In this document: positions 10,301 through 12,287 of the stretch, piece after piece
Numbering within the stretch: the stretch's first letter is position 1
Layout: the number at the start of each line of letters is the position of its first letter
Origin: Cochliopodium minus
Taxonomy: Eukaryota > Discosea > Himatismenida > Cochliopodiidae
Direction of reading: 5' to 3'
NCBI GenBank assembly: GCA_024220525.1
Contig: JAMYWO010000548.1
Span: 6,385 to 18,671, forward strand
DNA: 12,287 bases
The notes under the pieces: generated by a model
Database searches by the model: none
Told to the model about the DNA's origin: nothing
What the model saw: the letters and a program-made list of their open reading frames with translations, nothing else
Made by a program: the position numbers and the translations under genes

Positions 10301-10681
10301 TTAATTCTAAATTTAATAGGAACAATCTCATCAAAGATCCTGTTTCTCAAGACTTGTACAACTATTGGAAGAAAACTTCTTCTGAGAACACGAATATTTA
10401 TGGACAAGTCTTCCCTAACATTCCCCATCCCACCATCAAATATGTTTCTGTCTTGCAAACTTCTTGTTCTCACCTTGATTTTACAAAGTATTTTTTTGAA
10501 AAAAAAATTTTTTTTTTTTTAAATTTTTTTTTTTTCAAAATTTATTGAAATTAGTTTTAGAGAGTTAGACAAAATCAAAGGCCACTTGGTTGACTTTAGT
10601 TTGGATTTTTTGAGCTTGGAGTTTGAAAAAGATTCTAAAGACTTTGAAATTTTGGTTGTGGGAAATGATGTTTTTGTTTAA
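3104..10681 (+). CDS. pld: Phospholipase D with WW, N/P/Y/Q-rich, EF-hand-like, PH and twin HKD modules
   Basis: Exons: 3104-3189, 3246-4218, 4382-4595, 4677-4880, 4950-4961, 5024-5038, 5135-5428, 5615-5854, 5951-5986, 6140-6282, 6406-6544, 6848-7037, 7405-7585, 7995-8076, 8368-8452, 8578-8677, 8783-8887, 9137-9252, 9648-9841, 10094-10247, 10320-10487, 10561-10681 (TAA). The sum is 3852 nt (1283 residues) with every phase closing. Domains: WW at 6-37 (LPNGW with W11, then TYWEDPR with W33, P36); N/P/Y/Q-rich linker at about 38-345; degenerate EF-hand-like helices at about 425-520; PH at 600-698 (GFLYKS start, closing W693); PLD catalytic half at about 715-1283. HKD1 is H835-x-K837-x4-D842 ([11 protein letters not shown]) followed by [15 protein letters not shown]2 is H1112-x-K1114-x4-D1119 ([11 protein letters not shown]) followed by [17 protein letters not shown] at 998-1005 and RDSEIAVVI are also typical of eukaryotic PLD1/2 and zeta types. 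It should hydrolyse phosphatidylcholine to phosphatidic acid at membranes. No PX domain is seen. Confidence 0.95.
3295..4170 (+). repeat. N/P/Y/Q-rich low-complexity coding region with internal duplication
   Basis: Almost all of exon 2 codes for N, P, Y, Q, S and T in loose NYPP, NPYDQ and NNPYN units, likely disordered. Within it, 3400-3503 and 3676-3779 are near-identical copies of about 104 bp, offset by 276 bp (92 codons) and differing at only a handful of bases. Both carry [25 protein letters not shown] also recurs at about 3367 and 3786. The tail, near residues 338-346, turns acidic after a CC pair (SCCDDEQDD). The base composition is far more C-rich than in any neighbouring exon. Confidence 0.85.
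4677..5300 (+). other. EF-hand-like helical region of the PLD protein
   Basis: The segment begins with [17 protein letters not shown] and continues with [10 protein letters not shown], a [19 protein letters not shown] stretch and, across two microexons, RCERAQRIQ before NIFTLC. The rhythm (helix, short loop with D/N, I-D-F/I-N-F strand residue, helix) is that of paired EF-hands. However, the loops lack the full set of acidic ligands at positions 1, 3, 5 and 12, so calcium binding is doubtful. The region lies between the disordered linker and the PH domain. The assignment is from pattern only. Confidence 0.45.
5615..6190 (+). other. PH domain of the PLD protein (three exons)
   Basis: Exons 8, 9 and the start of 10 encode about 99 residues. 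They run [24 protein letters not shown], a loop, ELKFAVEL, then [16 protein letters not shown]. The final helix carries the near-invariant PH tryptophan (W693). The basic KTTWKK stretch sits in the first loop where phosphoinositides bind in many PH domains. In PLD1/2 the PH domain precedes the catalytic half, as here. The 36-nt exon 9 (5951-5986) is required to reach the conserved tryptophan. Confidence 0.85.
6283..6405 (+). repeat. PLD intron 10 with about 19-bp tandem repeat
   Basis: Intron 10 (GTAAAA donor, TTGTAG acceptor) carries about three copies of a 19-bp A-rich unit containing TATTTTGAA between about 6333 and 6390. Copies differ at a C/T and in A-run length. It encodes nothing. Confidence 0.6.
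6545..6847 (+). repeat. PLD intron 11, A-rich AAAT/AAAAT simple sequence
   Basis: This 303-bp intron (GTGACA donor, GGCAG acceptor, phase 1) is almost wholly AAATAAAA-type sequence on the plus strand. Splicing joins AQEG to [10 protein letters not shown] without a gap in the PLD alignment pattern. I see no gene, RNA or conserved element in it. The minus-strand open frame here is F/L/Y simple sequence. Confidence 0.8.
7038..7404 (+). repeat. PLD intron 12, T-rich with (TTTTTA)n tract
   Basis: This 367-bp intron splits the HKD1 block between the two glycines of [10 protein letters not shown]. The acceptor is TTAAG before AGGGTT. It is T-rich on the plus strand, the reverse orientation of intron 11, and includes about eight perfect TTTTTA units near 7220-7270. 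Nothing else is visible. Confidence 0.85.
7586..7994 (+). repeat. PLD intron 13, T-rich simple sequence (longest intron)
   Basis: This 409-bp intron has a non-consensus GTCAAA donor and a TTCTAG acceptor. It joins MPW to HDIHSCIDG, as expected for PLD. The content is T-rich with scattered C, A and G. The long plus-strand open frame covering introns 12 and 13 is F/Y/I simple sequence interrupted by the real exon in another frame, not a gene. Confidence 0.85.
8077..8367 (+). repeat. PLD intron 14, A-rich, with a GC-AG splice pair
   Basis: The 291-bp intron is A-rich. There is no GT dinucleotide between 8042 and 8360, so a GT donor is impossible there. AGAG|GCAAAC at 8073-8082 gives a GC donor in the right phase and TTTTAG at 8362-8367 is the acceptor. 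Together they join FIERWNHHR to [15 protein letters not shown]. Confidence 0.75.
8453..8782 (+). repeat. PLD introns 15 and 16, mixed A/T simple sequence
   Basis: Introns 8453-8577 (125 bp) and 8678-8782 (105 bp) flank the 100-nt exon 16. Both have GTAAA donors and are AAAT/AAATTT mixtures. The first ends with a long T run before TAG. The second ends with A-rich sequence before AAG, so a pyrimidine tract is not obligatory in this organism. Confidence 0.75.
8888..9136 (+). repeat. PLD intron 17, T-rich simple sequence
   Basis: This 249-bp intron (GTGATT donor, AATTAG acceptor, phase 0) holds TTTTTATTT runs broken by a short A-rich patch near 9001-9018. It joins GEKIKE to [12 protein letters not shown]. 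No other element is visible. Confidence 0.8.
9253..9647 (+). repeat. PLD intron 18, A-rich, with an internal complex island and an N
   Basis: This 395-bp intron (AT|GTAATT donor, AAAAG acceptor, phase 2) joins KTISL through a split Met codon to [10 protein letters not shown]. It is mostly AAAAT/ATAAAT simple sequence. Bases 9465-9558 are different: balanced composition, open on the minus strand, and bordered on the left by the only ambiguous base (9464). Confidence 0.75.
9842..10093 (+). repeat. PLD intron 19, T-rich simple sequence
   Basis: This 252-bp intron (GTAAAA donor, TTAAAG acceptor, phase 1) splits the glycine codon in [16 protein letters not shown]. It is TTTA/TTTTA repeats ending in about six TTTTA units just before the acceptor. 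No gene is seen. Confidence 0.85.
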
Positions 10682-10744
10682 AAATTTGATAAAAAAAAAA
10701 TTAGAAATAAAAAATATTTTTGTTTCTTTTTTGAATTTTTAATA
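10682..10744. terminator. 63-bp convergent 3' region, candidate poly(A) signals
   Basis: The PLD stop (10679-10681) and the stop of the minus-strand gene (10747-10745) face each other across 63 bp of A/T. AATAAA lies at 10706-10711 on the plus strand, 25 nt after the PLD stop, and would suit polyadenylation of PLD. In such A-rich DNA the hexamer is weak evidence. The two 3' UTRs almost certainly overlap. Confidence 0.4.
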
Positions 10745-12154
10745 TTAGATTTCTTGAAAGATAGACAAAACATCCAATAAATTTTCGGTTGAAGAAAGTT
10801 TCATTTCTAGCTTTTTTGCAAACTCTGAGAGTTTAGTTACAATTCTTTATAAAGATTTTGAAAAAAATAAAAAATTAAAAATAAAAAATTAAAAATTATG
10901 AAAGTACTTGGACAATTGACTTGATGACACAGTTTTGAGTTGTGATAATGAATTTTTGAGGTTGGGAGCGACTTGTTTGAGGATACGGTTGCAACAATCG
11001 AAAATTTGTTGAGGTGGCTCCCTATTCGAAAGAATCAAAGAAGCAATTATCTTCAAACAATCTTTTTAAAATAATAAAATAAAAAAAAATAATAAATATA
11101 AAAATAAAAAACCTAAATATTGTTCAGTTTTCCATGGCTCTACAAAATCCATAGATGCTAAAGTTGTGAGATCTTTCTCGAGAGTTTCACAACAGTTTTC
11201 AAGGAGGGACAACAAAACATTTTCAAAGAAGAACCCTATAAAATTTAAAAATATTTGAAATGAAATTAAAAATTAAATAAAATTAAAAATAAAAGAAATG
11301 AAATAAAATTAAATAAATTAAATAAATTAAATAAATTAAATAAATTAAATAAATTAAATAAATAAAATAAATTAAATAAATTAAATAAATTAATTTTTAC
11401 CTTTAGATTCATTGAAAAGTTGCCACCAAACCAACAAGAACTGAGGATAGTTTTTGGTTTTGGGCATGATGAGTGCATTGAGGTAGATTCGGTTGACAGT
11501 TGCGGAAAGGACCACCTTGTTGTTTTGCGTGAGAAAATCTTCATAAACCTTGATTACGTCATTTGGATTTTTCCACAACGTTTTCATAAAATTTAATGTG
11601 ACTTGTACTAAAATTATAAATTAAAAATGTAAAAAACTAAAAATAAAAAATAAAAAAATTGAAAAATAAATTTAAAATAAAAAAATAAAAAATAAAAAAA
11701 ATAAAAATAAAAAATAAAAAATTAAAAAATATAAAAAACTAAAAATAAAGAGTACTTTGTGCAAGAACAAACTTTTTGTCAGTCATGACAGAGGAGATGC
11801 GAGACTGGTTGTTATTAATAGTGTTTGAACGCTCAGCCTTTTTGAAGAGGGTGGGATTTTTCAAAACGATTATTTCTTAACAAAAGAAAATAAATATAAA
11901 AAATTCCAAAAAAAATAATTAAGAAATAATTCATAAAATAATTAAGAAATAATTCATAAAATAATTAAGAAATAATTAAGAAATAATTCTTAAAATAATT
12001 ATTCTTATAATAAAGTTCATTTTTTTTAAATTTTTTTTTTTTTACCATTGGAGGAGGTTTCGTAGATAGTCGGGTACATCACCACATGGAAAGAGGAAGA
12101 AACCAACGCCAACTCGTTCTCTCTGTAACACCCAAATATTTCTCCTGCTGATTC
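10745..12154 (-). CDS. Unrecognised helical protein, C-terminal 270 residues
   Basis: Minus-strand exons: 12154-12046, 11875-11756, 11607-11401, 11235-11113, 11061-10908 and 10844-10745 (TAA). They sum to 813 nt and all junction phases agree. The 5' exon starts after a TTGTAG acceptor at 12155, so upstream exons lie beyond the right edge. The protein opens with GEIFGCYRENELALVSSSFH, which looks like paired beta strands, then a polar stretch with SNTINNNQSR. It then becomes mainly helical, with NFMKTLWKNPNDVIKVYEDF, NYPQFLLVWWQLFNES, LLSLLENCCETLEKDL, CLKIIASLILSN and a C-terminal amphipathic run ending VLSIFQEI. The helical spacing could suit an armadillo/HEAT-like or bundle fold, but I recognise no family and assign no function. 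The donor at 11112 (GTTTTTTA) is weak; the other four are GTAC or GTAAAA types. Confidence 0.75.
11236..11400 (-). repeat. Intron with (AAATTAAAT)n 9-bp satellite
   Basis: The intron between the third and fourth visible exons of the minus-strand gene (GTAAAA donor, TTATAG acceptor in its own sense) contains about nine tandem copies of a 9-bp AAATTAAAT unit at about 11306-11393, with one slip near 11360-11370. No coding content. Confidence 0.8.
11876..12045 (-). repeat. Intron with 23-bp tandem repeat
   Basis: The intron between the first and second visible exons of the minus-strand gene. On the plus strand, 11915-11937 and 11938-11960 are identical 23-bp units (ATAATTAAG, AATAATTC, ATAAA segments), followed by a third diverging partial copy to about 11985. 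Each unit contains AATAATT/AATTATT-like inverted halves, so the array could form AT-rich hairpins. Confidence 0.75.
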
Positions 12155-12287
12155 CTACAATAATAAAAAATAAATTTGATAAATAAAATAAAATAAAATA
12201 AAATAAAATAAAATAAAATAAAATAAAATAAAATAAAATAAAATAAATTAAATAATATAAATAATTGATGATAAAATTATTTAACAT
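12155..12287 (-). repeat. Partial intron with (AAAAT)n microsatellite at right edge
   Basis: From the acceptor at 12155 to the window end there is only A/T sequence, with about 12-13 perfect AAAAT units at about 12181-12245. The ATG at the extreme edge (12287, minus strand) opens a frame that is F/I/L/Y simple sequence before the real exon, so it is not taken as a start. Confidence 0.75.

Noticed and set aside
12042-12287. Start of a minus-strand gene at the right edge (ATG at 12287)
   Set aside because: The N-terminal part would be pure (TTTTA)n translation, and its frame over 12154-12046 differs from the one that connects in phase to the next five exons.

Overview
This is a eukaryotic window, most likely nuclear DNA from an intron-rich and very AT-rich protist. 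Protein-coding exons are interrupted by many introns, mostly with GTAA-type donors and AG acceptors. Non-coding DNA is close to pure A/T, and genes end in TAA or TAG with no in-frame stop inside any exon I assembled, so the standard code fits. The intron density (21 in one gene) argues against a dictyostelid, where genes have only a few introns. The lineage cannot be fixed from this window. The single N at 9464 shows that this is draft assembly.

Five genes are present. (1) Minus strand, 449 to the left edge: the N-terminal part of a kelch-repeat protein. (2) Plus strand, 624-1654: a five-exon PLP homeostasis protein of the YggS/PLPBP family with a possible mitochondrial presequence. (3) Plus strand, 1748-2980: a nine-exon Nudix hydrolase of the NUDT6/plant-NUDX type with a perfect Nudix box and a 7-nt microexon. 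(4) Plus strand, 3104-10681: a 22-exon phospholipase D of about 1283 residues with an unusual N-terminus (WW domain, long N/P/Y/Q-rich linker, EF-hand-like region), then a PH domain and two intact HKD motifs. (5) Minus strand, 12154-10745: the C-terminal 270 residues of a helical protein I do not recognise.

The layout is compact. Genes 1 and 2 diverge from a shared upstream region of about 170 bp, genes 2-4 are tandem with gaps of about 90-120 bp, and genes 4 and 5 converge with only 63 bp between stops. Introns are 44-72 bp in genes 1-3 but reach 250-409 bp in the catalytic half of gene 4, where they consist of TTTTA/AAAAT-type simple sequence running in either orientation. All long open frames in those introns (F/I/L/Y-rich) are artefacts of this simple sequence.

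No shared pathway links all five genes. Gene 4 is the most interesting: a signalling PLD in which a WW/proline-rich module stands where a PX domain is usual. Exon structures were built by hand from splice signals, phase continuity and family motifs. Every multi-exon model closes in frame (267, 265 and 1283 residues for genes 2-4).
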